Positions 12,919 to 24,003 of a stretch of 41,722 nucleotides of DNA are shown here, piece by piece. Every line of letters begins with the position of its first letter. Positions within the stretch are counted from its first letter, which is position 1. The translations under genes were made by a program, and so were the position numbers. This stretch comes from Dipylidium caninum (Eukaryota > Platyhelminthes > Cestoda > Cyclophyllidea > Dipylidiidae): contig QEYB01001232.1 of the NCBI GenBank assembly GCA_017562135.1, forward strand, positions 1-41,722. Direction: 5' to 3'. The notes under the pieces are model-generated. The model saw only the letters and a list, made by a program, of their open reading frames with translations. It was not told where the DNA came from and searched no databases.

Positions 12919-12979
12919 ATCCCACCCACCAAACCCCACCCACCCACCCATCCATCCATCCATGCACCCACCCACCCAA
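12919..12979. repeat. CCACCC/CCATC microsatellite-like tract
   Basis: Tandem CCAC and CCAT units within copy A of the dispersed repeat. Copy B has the complementary GGTGG/GGATGG tract near 28310-28345, so the tract belongs to the element rather than to the insertion site. Confidence 0.75.
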
Positions 12980-14455
12980 TTTATCCACCACCCGCACCGA
13001 ACCCGCTCCTACTCGTGACTGAGGATGAATTCCGAGGCACGGAGAAAGACGGAGGAGATAAGGTGGACTCTGCGAAGTTAGACGTATGTCTGCGCGATGG
13101 CCTCTCGAAACGTATGCTAACTTTCCAAAGCACCCAAGAAGACGAGCACTCAAAAACACTCGTCGCAGCACAGAACACATACGAAATTTTGTGGCGACGA
13201 ACGCCCACAAGGACACAAAAAGCTAGGCGCGACAACAGGCGGCCAACAGCAACGCGGGCACGCGTGTAAACGGACACTAGAAATGGCCAATTGCATCAAC
13301 GAGGGTGCACTAGTGTAAAAAGCAAGCGTGATGTTTACCGGCGTCAAGAGGCGTAGAAGCAGCGCTCTCCCATCAATCATTGCCGGCTGAAGGGTGGGAC
13401 TGAGAAATTCCGCAAAAGTCAAGTATGCCCCACATTCATCTATCTTCCGACACTTCGAGTCGATGTCTTTGCACAGGGTGTGGGTCCATTCGTCGAGCCT
13501 CGAATTTTGAGCCTCGCCACTGGCATCAGGTTGCCTCGTCTTGCCTTTCTCGCCTCAGCTCCAGTCTGCGTGGCCGATTTGGCCTCCAAACTGGAAGCTG
13601 ATGTGCCCTCTTCCTTCTCATTCGAGGTCTGCGCGTTCCCTCCATCGTACGCGTGGGACGCGTCGCTTGGAGCGGATGTGGAGGGCTCCGCGAGGGGGCG
13701 CTGGGGGGCGCTTGAGGGGGCAGGCGCATGGGTTGCACTCTAAACGGCGGTTGATGAGGCTGTCGACGTTTGGGCAGGGCGCCGGTGTTGCGGCGTTGAG
13801 GGGTGGAGTGCCGTTGCCTCTTCGTCTGTCTGCATCTTCCCTTTCCTCATCCCCCCCCCCACTACCCCAACGCCCCCACCGCCCCCAAACGCCCTCGTGG
13901 CTAACAGCACTGAGGAAAAAGGCGACCTCTCAGTGGGAGGAGGGGAAGTGGCCTCCCACTGCCTTTTCACTGGGCAATCTCCGTGATAAGAGGACAAGGG
14001 GAGGGGAGGGAGGGAGGGGCAGGGCAGACTGAGGGAGGGAAGGAAGGAAGGAAGGAAGAGAAGATGAAGAGGAAGGGAAGGCGGAAGGCAGGGAGGGGGA
14101 GGCGACGGCGTTAACCAGGTCGAGATTGAAGTGGAGGGGCCTGTCACTTCGTGTGGCAGTCTCAGTCAACTGCGCTCGACGGACGAATCGTTGCTCCCAT
14201 GCGTTGATGGCTTGACCCGAGGCTCAAATCACCTCCGCTCCACACGCGCTCACCACCGCCTCCGTCAGCGCCTTGTCGACGAGGGCGCCGCGATACCCGC
14301 GAGGGCTGCGAGGAGTCGCCGTTCCCATGGGAGACGCGTGGAGGCGAGCTGAGGGCTGTTGAGTGAGCGGAGCTTGTTGTTGACGTGTGGAGACCGCCAG
14401 GAAGTGCGCGTGCTGTCACCACGAGCGTCCTGGTTGACGACTCGCCTTCTCTTCC

Positions 14456-14660
14456 GCCCTTTCTCTCTCTCTCTCTTTCTCTCTCTCTTTCGCTCTGTCT
14501 CTTCGGTCGTCCTTGTCCACGTGGTCATTCGCCCTCGCCCTTGCTCTCCCTCCCGTTCTCACACTCGTCTTCATCTTCGTTTTTTTTATTTACCTTTTAC
14601 TCTCCCTCTCTCTTTTTCCTTCCTTCCTCCCTCCCTCCCTCCCTCCCTTCCTGCAGGTCT
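14456..14660. repeat. Polypyrimidine tract (CT)n / (CCTT)n
   Basis: CT dinucleotides at about 14460-14495 and CCTTCCTTCCCTCC-type units at about 14615-14650 lie in copy A. The matching purine tract (GAGA and GGAA units) is at about 26485-26545 in copy B on the opposite strand. Such mirror-like polypyrimidine runs can adopt triplex structure. Confidence 0.75.
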
Positions 14661-14800
14661 TTCTCTCGCCTTTCTCACTCTCAGTTTCACTCTTACGCAC
14701 ACACACACAAACACCGACGTGTGCCTGCATATCTGTGCTAAAGGCAGCGTGCTGATCTCTCCTTCTTGGCTGGCTCTCAATTTCACTTTTGTCTCACGTT

Positions 14801-15960
14801 TCTCACGTCACCGACGACGGCGTAACCCACCGACGACTGCACCAACCTTTACTCAACCCAAAACGACGACCGAACGCGTTCCGCCCAGCCGATCGGAGAG
14901 CTCGCAGTGACGCGTCAAAGTCTTCCACTCGCCAGGCAGCCGACGTGGCCACAAGCTCCCCTGTCCGCGACGTTGACGAGGCGTTTTTAGCCACCTAATT
15001 GCCTCAAGCCCTCGCGCAAATGGCGGAGGGGATGGCTAAACGCCGCTCCTGTCAGTGCTGTGTGTTGATTTCACACATTTACTCGACAAACTATTAGCAC
15101 TTTCGAGGTGCTCGTTCACGCCCTCACCGATAGCCGAGCTGTCAGCTTGCGCAAGGCGTCGGCCTTCGTCTCCCCGGGGACGGCAGGCCTGTTGCCACCG
15201 AGGGAAGAAAGCGAAAATCATAGCGGAAAGCGGCTTCTTTGGCAAGCTTTTCACTCCGCCGGTCTTTTATGCCTCATTAGACTGCAAGTTAAGAAATTAA
15301 ACATCAAAATCTCGACTCCGAATGCCACAGAAAGCCGAGTGTTTTGACAGGGGGGTTGGAGAGGTGTTGCTGTCGCCATTAATGACACTCCAAGTGGCGT
15401 TAATGAGGCGGTTTTCCCCCTGGCGAGCGCAAGAGAACTCCTCTCGACGACACAGTCGGCGGATAATCTGTTCCCGAGGAAGATTTTATGCCCCAGAGGG
15501 ATAATTTTAGTGATTTAAAATAAAAACATGCATTTTATTGTTCACAACAGAGTAGTTTGGGATAGAACCGCCTCGTGATCACCCACCGCCTGTCAATCAT
15601 GGCGCAGCCGCTTGTGTGGGGTGGCACCGAATCCAGCGCGATTCTGGTTGGTTCGCCCCAGGAGAAAGAGAGACGAATTTCTCGACACAAAAAATTCAAA
15701 CTCAAAGATTATCGACAATCTCTCGGGGGAGGAGGGGGATGGTGGTGGGGGGGGGGCTTTCACACTCGCCAAAAGCACAAGAAAAGAGCAATGGGTTGGG
15801 GTGACGTGCGTGGCGTGGCTTGGCGTCGCCGTATGGTGTGACGATGTCTCGGCGCGATTGAGCGTCACACACAACGCGCCACACACGCACACACGGCGCC
15901 AGAGCTCGGGACTCGAACCGTCTGACGCCGCGGAGCCAACCTCAGGGCGCCAAAGACGCA
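14801..15960. other. Intergenic stretch between repeat copy A and the candidate promoter
   Basis: No coding exon is recognised. The stretch has a short AT-rich zone at 15500-15550 with an AATAAA-type hexamer (15519-15524) and TTTATT on the other strand, a G-rich run at about 15725-15757, and CACACA-type sequence at 15868-15898. A GGTTCGAGTCCC-like string on the minus strand near 15908-15922 resembles a tRNA B box, but no T-stem forms around it. Confidence 0.4.
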
Positions 15961-15978
15961 AGTCGCACGCCGGCGCCC

Positions 15979-16010
15979 ATTGGTCCGATCGACCGAGGGA
16001 GCTATAAATA
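15979..16010 (+). promoter_or_regulatory. Candidate core promoter: inverted CCAAT plus TATA box
   Basis: ATTGG (inverted CCAAT) at 15979-15983 is followed by TATAAATA at 16003-16010 in otherwise GC-rich DNA. After it come a pyrimidine-rich zone (about 16045-16075) and a favourable ATG context (GACCATGCC, ATG at 16130). The spacing would place a start site near 16035. This is composition and motif evidence only. Confidence 0.45.
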
Positions 16011-16129
16011 GCCCCGATTGCTCACCGGTCGCGGCGCATCGCTTTCTCGCGTCGTCGTTCTTGCTCCTCCACACACGCGCACACAATTCGCCATTCGAGA
16101 GTTCAAGTCGAGGTGTTTGAAGGCCGACC

Positions 16130-16255
16130 ATGCCGACAGACATGAAAAACCTTCATCGTGGACCAGGTGGAGATCCCTGCCGTCAGATTATCAACGCCGA
16201 TTCCAGCGTGCCGGTCAAGTTGGGCCGATTTCACCAGTTGAGTCAGGCGAGCTGA
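16130..16255 (+). CDS. Candidate small ORF of 41 codons behind the TATA box
   Basis: The ORF starts at the first ATG downstream of the TATA box and ends with TGA at 16253-16255. It encodes 41 residues beginning MPTDMKNLHRGPGG, containing a stretch reading SSVPVKLGRFHQL, with balanced composition and synonymous third positions. I do not recognise the family. A second open stretch in another frame, 16273-16404, reads TGSYSAFSAYTPELPVPL followed by QYGRFVVLVWLILDTF and a stop. It looks coding-like and may be a further exon of the same unit if an intron or frame change joins them. An AATAAA at 16567-16572 could end the transcript. No signal peptide or transmembrane start is visible in the 41-residue reading; the second stretch ends hydrophobic. 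It could equally be a chance ORF. Confidence 0.3.
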   Translation: MPTDMKNLHRGPGGDPCRQIINADSSVPVKLGRFHQLSQAS

Positions 16256-16566
16256 AACCAAGGCGCTATTGATGGCGTGTGAGGAGGTGCGTCATTCTCA
16301 CCGGCTCCTACTCCGCCTTCTCGGCGTACACACCGGAGCTGCCTGTTCCACTTCAATACGGCCGATTTGTCGTTCTCGTGTGGCTAATCCTCGATACCTT
16401 CTAGACTCGTTTGGTTCCGTCTCGGTATTTCTCTTGTGCGTCGTGTTGTGTGTCCTCTGTGGCATCTTTGGAGTCCCAACATAGCAGAAGTTGTCTTCCA
16501 CTTGCAATCCACCCACCCATTCACCCACCCATATCAGCATTATACTTAATGTAGCCGCAAAACAAA

Positions 16567-16572
16567 AATAAA
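16567..16572 (+). terminator. Candidate poly(A) signal AATAAA
   Basis: AATAAA lies in a short A-rich context (ACAAAAATAAAAAC) about 300 bases past the candidate small ORF. It is the only such hexamer I noticed between 16.1 and 16.7 kb on the + strand. Confidence 0.35.
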
Positions 16573-16599
16573 AACTCTTTTCCCCATGTTACTGAGACC

Positions 16600-19500
16600 C
16601 GCCTTCCTGCCTCCTCCCGAGTGTCGCCGCCCCCCAACGGGTCCGCCCCACCGTCCCCAGGAACTAGTGCGCCGCTAGTTTGCGGCTTTTCGAGTCTGCG
16701 GGAGCCTCGGTTGCTAGTCAGGTCGTGGCGCGTCTCTCAGCGCCTCGTCGCTCGTTGCCATTTTTTCCAAACCGGGGCGGAGGGAGGTGGGTGCGCCTGG
16801 CGAAAGACAACCACCGGGTGCAGACACACTCGTTTGTGTTCATTCCCCGATGTGGCCTTGAGCGTTGGGTGGAGTCGGGGGAGGAGGGGCGTAGCGCGGG
16901 TTGGTCATAGAATACCGGGGACTGTTCAAACAAACAACGTAGCACGGAATAGGAACGAGCAATAGGTGAGGCACTCTTAGCCCGGGAAAGTGGCGACTCT
17001 GGGGATGGCCCTCGCGCTCAGACCAGCACGACAAGGGTGCTTGCGCCCCACTCTCCGAATCCGGAGTCCTTAAGGGGGAGGGAAGCCAAAGTGCCCAGGG
17101 TGTGGGGGGAGTCCCCACGCCCCGGGCAGAGGAAAGCGCTGGGGGGGGGGCACAAATCCCGCCCGGGGGCGGCGTCACACAGGACTGAACAGAGAAAGAA
17201 AGGGAAAGTGGCATGTCACTCACGCGCCGAAGTCGCCTTTTCAAAGAGAAAGGGGAGTTTAGAGGAGGGACAATGCAACTTTCGTAGAATCCATTAAACC
17301 TTACTGTGACATATTGAAAAGCCCGCCTGACATGCACAAATCTACTCCCTGATTGAATTTCAATCGAGGCGTCGGATCTACGACTAAGAGGGGACTGTTT
17401 ACTCGTTCACCCCAGTATTCCATAGGCGCACAACTCAACCGGTGCTCCTTGAGTGCAGCAGAGGTCATTCAGGCACCCTAAGGCCAGGAGATGCTCCGAG
17501 GGCGCCTCGGACCATCCTTCAGCCAACCGATAAGAGGTGACATCCAACCGCACAAGCCCGTGGAGTGAAAAAGCGAAGCTGGGAGACGCAAAAGCGAACG
17601 ATGTTTTCGCTGCCGGGCTCGAGTCTGGAGAGGGGAGGCTGGTGGCTGGTGGCTGGCGGCTGGGGAAGCGTCGCACACGTTGCGGTGGAGATCATCCGCC
17701 CCACCGCCCCACGCCGCCGCCCGGGCAGAGGCGTCTTGTCACGACCGGGCTGGCGAACGTTTGCAGGCGCGAGTCGCCGTTGCCGCCGAAGCCAGAAAAT
17801 GCATTTTGCGCGAGCGGGTCAGTTCGAGTCTACTGCGCAGCTGATGTGGCGAGGGCTTTGAATGGCATAGTTTTCGGAGCCGGAGACTCTCACACGGGCG
17901 GGTGCTGTGCATTTACGGGGGGGGGGGGAACACAATCCGACTAGGAGAGGTGAAGGGAAAATTCTCACAGACAAAGTAATTTTACGACCAGCAGGTTTAA
18001 GGCCTTCCAAATGCCCCCTTCCGCCTCCACTCCACTTCAACTCATTGCGAGGTTACTTGCGGTCGCCTGGAAAATGCAAACAAGAAGGCACGAAGTTGTG
18101 CCCCCAGATGACTTGAGCTGCTCGGTGACGGGAGCCGCCAAGCCTCCGACTTCCACCGAAAGTGGGTTATCATCTCCTGCGTGCGTATCTTGACGTGGTC
18201 CGAAAAAGTGTTACTCCTTTACGATTAGCACTGGCAATGCGGACGCACATAGCGCGGGCGTGACTTCCGCCAGTTTCCATTAGGACAACCGACGTTGACT
18301 GGCGGGTGGGACGCGTGCGCGCACACCAGCTCCCGCCTGGGCGTGGGATGCTACGAGGCCCCCGGCCTGGCAGTGGAACTGTTCGGCCAACCGATTAGAG
18401 GCACAAAAATCCCACGGCCTCCAGGGTCCTCCTCGCGGTTCTTTGAAATGGGGGTCAATGAGAGGCCCAAGTTATAGGCTGCAGGAAGGTGAGTCCACTT
18501 GGGCATGTTTTCTGTCCTGGCCTGGTGCCGCTGAGAAGCATTGACAAATTGCGTCGAGCACAAGCACAACACGATGGAAGAAAGCGAGGGGGAGGCGGTT
18601 TTCACGCTCGGCCTCGTGGCAACGACTAGTCCACTTGGGACTCGGATCCCGAGCGTCGGGCATCAGGAGGCGGACCACTCCGCGAAAGGTGGCGCAGTCG
18701 GCGAGGAGAGTTAGCCTTGAGGAAGATTATGGTCGAAGACTGCCGCACGGAAGCCGAACTGGCGGCTCGCATCGCGCCCCACTCCTGGAACATCCTTCGT
18801 TCAGCCACACATAATCGCACTCGAGCATTCTGGCAGCGAAACGTCTCGTCTCCAAGTTCAAAACAGTGTCGCATCAACGCCACTTCTGGGGAGGTGGGAC
18901 CGCGGAGCGATCGCCAACCCCCCGCCCCCCAGGCGAGCATGATACCTCGCAGTTGCAAGCATCATCCGTGTTATCCCCCTCGCGTTGCGTGATTTCGAGT
19001 AGCCGCTTGTAACCGCGCGCGGAAGGTTACTTTACGCTCGAGATCGGAGCCGAAAGCAGGGCGGGGGGCGACCTCGACGAAGGCGAACGGGGGAAACAAC
19101 TGGCGAGGCATCGCAGACAGTGGAGGAGGGGGTGGTCTCGGTCAATCGAAAACAACAGGAACCCAGCAAGTTTTACTTAACGTTCTTTTCTTTTTCTATT
19201 ACCATGAGTGCAATAGGAAATCATTAGCGCACAAAGTTGAGATAGGCACGCTCGCAGGCGGGGGTTAGGCTTGGAACAGGGGGTGGCTGGCGGCGGGTTG
19301 GCTGCGGGTGGCCGAGAAGTTCATGGGAAGCAAGGGAGGGCAACGATTTCCAAAAAGACGCACGTCAGTGCAGTCCAACATTACAACTCTTACATGAATT
19401 CTTTTAACGCATCCGACGAATAATTCCATTCTCATCACCAGGGCCTCCACCACTAATCGTCAAGAGTAGATCCGTGGCGAGAGAGAAGAAGAGCTGACAT

Positions 19501-22500
19501 CCTGGTTACCAAACGAAGGCCTACACCTTCCAAGGTAACCCGCAAGCTCCAATGACGCTCGCTTGCTTACTTCTTCTTCTTCCTTCCCCTTTTCGCCGGC
19601 CGCGACTGCCAAACACCCTCCTCACTTCATTTCACTAGCTCTCTCACTGGCGTCCCCTCGGTGTGCACGCCTCAGACACACTGCGACTGTTGAGCAGGTA
19701 TCAGCACGATTATCTCCTGGTACCGTGTTGTCTGGGCTAGCGGACAGAAGCTCCCTCCTAGACACAGCTCCGCATCACGTAGTCGTAAGCCCTCTGACAG
19801 TGTTGAACTCCGCATGGTCGGGCGAGCTCAATCAGGAAGAGGCGGGCGGCTGAAGCTGCACGTGAGCTGAGGGTGCTGCAGCGATAGTGATCCTCTGATA
19901 GGCGGAACTGCGTCTTGGACGTTGCAGCCTGGAGACAAAAAGAAGCGGTCATGACACCCTCCGTGCCGAGAAGCTCTATGAGTTACCAGATTGGGTCGTA
20001 AAAAGCGCCCTCCAACCCTCCTCCGATGTCCACACGGACTTTTTTGTAATCTCTCTCAACATTCACAGCCATTCACCGCATTTTCATTCGAGTCCGCTCC
20101 AAGGTTACATAAACGTGCCGCCACTTCAGGAATGGGAGGAGGCCGAGACTAGACGAGAATTTTAAACTTAAATGAAACCCAGCAATTTGCCAGTTCACAC
20201 AATTGTCACACGCTTCATGGTTCTCAGAAGGGCCTTGGAACGGATTCGACACGATGACTTCTTTGGCAATGTGGAAGTGAAAACAGCGGACGAAGTCGGG
20301 ACACATTTCGGGATTTTCACGAAAATATCGTGTGGAAGGCAACCACGGTTTGAAGTGACGAGATTTCGGGCACAACAGCGGCCGGCCTTTAAGCGCAGTG
20401 CGCGCCGAACAGCTCGATTCACGCACCACCCTTCACAAAGACCGTCCACTTCCGGAGGACTAGCGCCGCACAGAAGGGCTTTATTCGACGCAGAGCAGCA
20501 AATAAAGGGCTGGCCGCGACGTACCTGACTGCTTCGTTGGTCCACTCTTTGATTGACTCAGACGGGCGCGACTCCAAGGACATAACCTCTCCTGGGCGAT
20601 TTCCCTCAGCCTTCCGCTCGACTTTCGCCAGGGACCCCTCCGATTTGTTCCACAACGACGCTCATCAGCACAGTTGTTGCCGAATCTGGGGGAAAGGCGA
20701 GCAAGCGAAGGCCGATGACAGCGGGTGGGGCGAGAGGTGGACGGATGGCGAAGAAATAGAACTTACGAAAACTTACCCTTAGCCAGCGTCTCTTTCCTGT
20801 TCGAGGTCTCTTCTAGCAGCCACACACGATCCTCATTCGCTGAGTCGTCTTCGTCCTCGTTCGTCGTGTGTCTTCGCCGCCATCTTCCTCCCAAACATCG
20901 TTCGTCATCCTCGAGAGCTTGTTTCGTCCGTCTTTTGCGGTTAGGAGAAATTGAAGACGAGGACGAGACGAGGAGGCGAGGGAGGAAACCTCATCCTCCA
21001 TTTCTCTTGGCACGGAGGCGGCTCTCTCCTCCCTCTCCTCCAGCACTGCCTCTTCTAACTTCATCCAACCATCTGAACTTGCCGCCTAGTTAGTTAAAAA
21101 TCAGAACGAAAACAAGACTATGCTGCCTGTCTTCTAAGGGCGGAAGAAGAACATTTATTCGGACTTGGATTTTCCATCTCATCATATGCATCTCTCAGGA
21201 GTGTGTGTGCCACAGAGGCAGTGTGTGAGACTTTTTATTGAAAGCAGGCCTCGACCACGAGATTTTGCGAAAAGACGTGGGAGCGTAGGCGGTTTGCGCC
21301 TGCATCCACGTCACCGATGAACGTGTCTAAGCTGCGGTGCTCCCACGCGCCACCTCCACAATGCGACCGGCTTCAAGCCAGGTCCGACTTGAGGCGTTTG
21401 CTCAAACCCGGTCTCGCCAGAGTTTAAAACCGCCCCCGTGCCCTTGAAGTCCAGTCCGTGCGACCTAACGCAGTGGTCCCCTCTCCAGTCGGGCTTGTAG
21501 ACCACACGGATGAGAAAGGAGGGCGGACACCACACGCAGCCGCCGTGTGTTCCGAGACAAGCAAGGAGATTTGGAAGCCATGGAGGTTATACAACACAAA
21601 TTGCCTAGAGGGAAGTAGTCAAGGTCGATCTCGGGAAAGGGGGGGTGGAAACATTTACCCAGACACCTCTGCAACTACTGGTTGGCAACTAAGTGATCGC
21701 GGATTCTAAGTAAGAATGAAAAATCACCATTCTTGATGAAAAGTACACCTTTTACAATTAGCTACTGTCAATGTTTGTCAATGGGTTTTGCCATAATCTC
21801 GCGTTTATAAGATTTGCTGCTCTTGTGCAGTCGAAAAAGCGAATTAAGCGCCGGAGTTGACATCATCAGCGACGATTGACAGCGATTTGATCAGTGGAGG
21901 AGTTCTGCCAGGCCCGACGGGAACGAGTGGCAGTCTGAAGGCGCAGGGTCGCGGCTCCGTGGCGGAGGCCGTCGACGCAGCCCCCCCCACCCAGCTCCGA
22001 GAACAAAGGAGTGTGGGAGGCTCCGCAACGCCATGGGGGACATCACAACAGCCCCCACGACCTGCCGCCTCCCGCCGCTTCCCTCAATCTCTTTTGGTTG
22101 CAATGCCCCACTTCGACGGGTTGTTGAACGCACACGTCTCATTGGTCGTTTTGGATGTTTAGCAAAAGTTCAACGTGCAGAATTCTTTTTTTTTTCCCCT
22201 ACCCCCACCAAGACTTGACGGCAGAATGTCTTCTCGGCGAATCACTGGCTTCCTCGCGCACCACCCACGATCTCCTCCGACTAACGCTCCAACAAAACCG
22301 TCCACTTTTCCTCGCCAACGGACACTTTTCGTTGCGCCCCCGAGGCAATGAATCGCGGACGCTGCTAATTCCGTTGCGCCAAATGAATTTTCCCGACCTG
22401 GTAGAGGGACGGAGGGGGGGGGAGGGGGGGATCCAAATATCGCGTTTCCTGGCAGAGCCAAGCCTTTTTAGTTTTCCCTTTAACATTGACTGATGTTGGT

Positions 22501-23705
22501 GCCGTCGCCTTCGACCAGACGGACGGACGGACGCAAGACCAGAGCGTTGGGCACTTTTCAGTGAAAAATCACCAATCCCCAAAATTTTAACGACACCGCC
22601 TTTCTATCTTTCAAGGCTTCACTCCCATTCACATGGATGAGGCGCACGTCTTCTTCTTTCATTTTACTTTGTGCTAAAAACCAAACTACGGGACTAAACG
22701 ATACACTTATCCCCCTGAATGAAAGGTAGAATCGCAAACAATAAGAAAAAGAGGTTAACGAAGGGAAAGGTGTAAAATCCATCCGTTTGACAACATCCGC
22801 AATGACTCGGTTTGGCAACCAAAATAGCCTAATAAACGCGTAAAAACCCTGTGGTTTTCATGCCCGTGACCGCAAACTTTGACGGTTAATGTCGGCGAAG
22901 GCAGAGCGATCGGGTGCATAAATGCTGCGTCTCTCGCGCGGCTCCAAGCACTGCCCCCCGAATAATCGCCACTACTCACGTCCACCGACTGCGGGAGGCG
23001 AACGAGCAACGTGTGTGTGTGTGTGTGCCACATTTGCATACGAGATGTTGTGTGTGTGTGTGTGTGTGTGTATGCGGATGTTGCTCAGAGCGCTGCAATC
23101 GCGGAGGACGAGGCCCTGAAAAGTGATTTACATGCATTAGGTACGCCTACACACGAGAATACGGCGTGCCATGTCACAACGGGCTCAACGGGTGGCGGGC
23201 GACTCTTTGGCATGACGCATTTGGCAACGATAAAAAGACTGCGCCATCTCCGACCTTCCGACTTCCAAAGAAGGGCGTTTTCAACTCCTCCCCACTCTGT
23301 CTCCGCCTCGCCCCCTCGACTGATGCGATCAGCACAGCGAGAGGTAGAGCAAGACCCAGGAGTATCTGTGTGGCGAGAGGTGAGACGATCAACGTCGAGT
23401 ATTCTTGGATGTCGGTATATTCGGGCCACGTCCGTTGAAACTTGCGGGAATACCGTAAAAAATTCTTAAATAATTGTGGGAGTTTACGCCCAAAATAACA
23501 CCATGAAGGTGAAGCGACATGCCCGCATCTTCGTGACCACATTTAAGTGTGTTGAGGGAGGCCGACGAGCCTCGAAATTAAAGGGGAGTTGAGGCAAAGC
23601 GCTGAATGCCAACACGCAGATGGAAAGGAGGGAGCATGGCATTGAACGCATGTCTGTGCGGCACCACGCAAAGTTCCCATGAGAGGCTGAAAATTCAGAA
23701 GTTAC
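16600..23705. other. Intergenic region without recognised genes
   Basis: No protein family was recognised on either strand. There are pyrimidine-rich stretches at about 20770-21060 and a GT microsatellite pair near 23.0 kb. Weakly similar short blocks recur: around 18203 (AAAGTGTTACTCCTTTACGA) and 21740 (AAAGTACACCTTTTACAATT); and around 17520 and 18391 (CCAACCGAT followed by AGAGG). These suggest old dispersed repeats. The 3' end of the minus-strand FCP1-like gene may extend into 23.2-23.7 kb, but I could not place a terminal exon. Confidence 0.4.
23011..23071. repeat. (GT)n microsatellites
   Basis: Two GT runs, 23011-23027 and 23049-23071, are separated by a 21-base unique spacer ending in CGAGATGT. 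Confidence 0.9.
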
Positions 23706-24003
23706 CTGTGGTGACATATGAAGCAGGGGGTTTTCCGCGTATTCCAAGGGGCACGGGGGCGGGAAGATACAGCTTCATTCTCCTCCTCCAAATTCTCTTC
23801 TGCCGCCACCGCTGACGAGAGGGCCGTCTCGGCAAACTGCGTCTGTTCAGCTCGTCCAGCATTTCCTTCCGCCAGGCTTTCCTTCCCCACCTCGCTGTCA
23901 ACGTCACCGCCATCATCCTCGGCGCCGTCGTCGTCGTCGTCGTCGTCAGCGAAGGTCGAGTCCAAACCGTCCTCGTCGCTGTCTGAAATTATGGCCACGT
24001 GGT
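23706..24003 (-). CDS. Probable acidic C-terminal exon with poly-Asp run
   Basis: It reads HVAIISDSDEDGLDSTFA, a run of seven Asp (from a GTC-type trinucleotide repeat at 23926-23948 on the + strand), GAEDDGGDVDSEVGKESLAEG and EENLEEENEAV. It ends at a CACAG|GTAACT donor. The strongly acidic, Ser/Glu-rich tail resembles the C-terminal region of FCP1. The next exon was not found. Confidence 0.5.

Larger units (their letters stand above)
12625..14800 (+). repeat. Dispersed repeat, copy A (inverted partner of 26325-28600)
   Basis: About 2.2 kb matches the reverse complement of 28600-26325 in the same order along its length. Shared blocks include CTGCGCGATGGCCTCTCG (13092 area), GGTGGGACTGAGAAATTCCG (13394 area), GACACTTCGAGTCGATGTC (13449 area), GGAGGGGCCTGTCACTTCGT (14132 area), TTGCTCCCATGCGTTGATGG (14191 area) and CTGTGCTAAAGGCAGCGTGC (14733 area). 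The edges are estimates, where similarity fades. The interior contains low-complexity tracts: CCATCC/CACCC near 12.9 kb, purine-rich 14.0-14.1 kb, CT-rich 14.45-14.65 kb. No open frame is conserved in the same frame in both copies, so I regard it as a non-coding or decayed element. Terminal repeats and target-site duplications were not identified. Confidence 0.8.

Noticed and set aside
15900..15930. tRNA B-box-like GGTTCGAGTCCC on the minus strand
   Set aside because: The five-base T-stem does not pair (only two pairs) and no D-arm or anticodon arm is present.
17407..18480. Coding-looking short frames (GLAVELFGQPIRG on +, LVRLDVTSYRLAEG on minus)
   Set aside because: No splice partners or family match; possibly old repeat sequence sharing the CCAACCGAT-AGAGG block.
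20172..20545. Overlapping 116-118 codon frames on both strands
   Set aside because: Three frames are open at once with no conserved features, which points to absence of stops rather than coding.
23687..23705. A 19-base GT...AG segment right after the acidic exon
   Set aside because: Too short for an animal intron; the true acceptor is probably further downstream.
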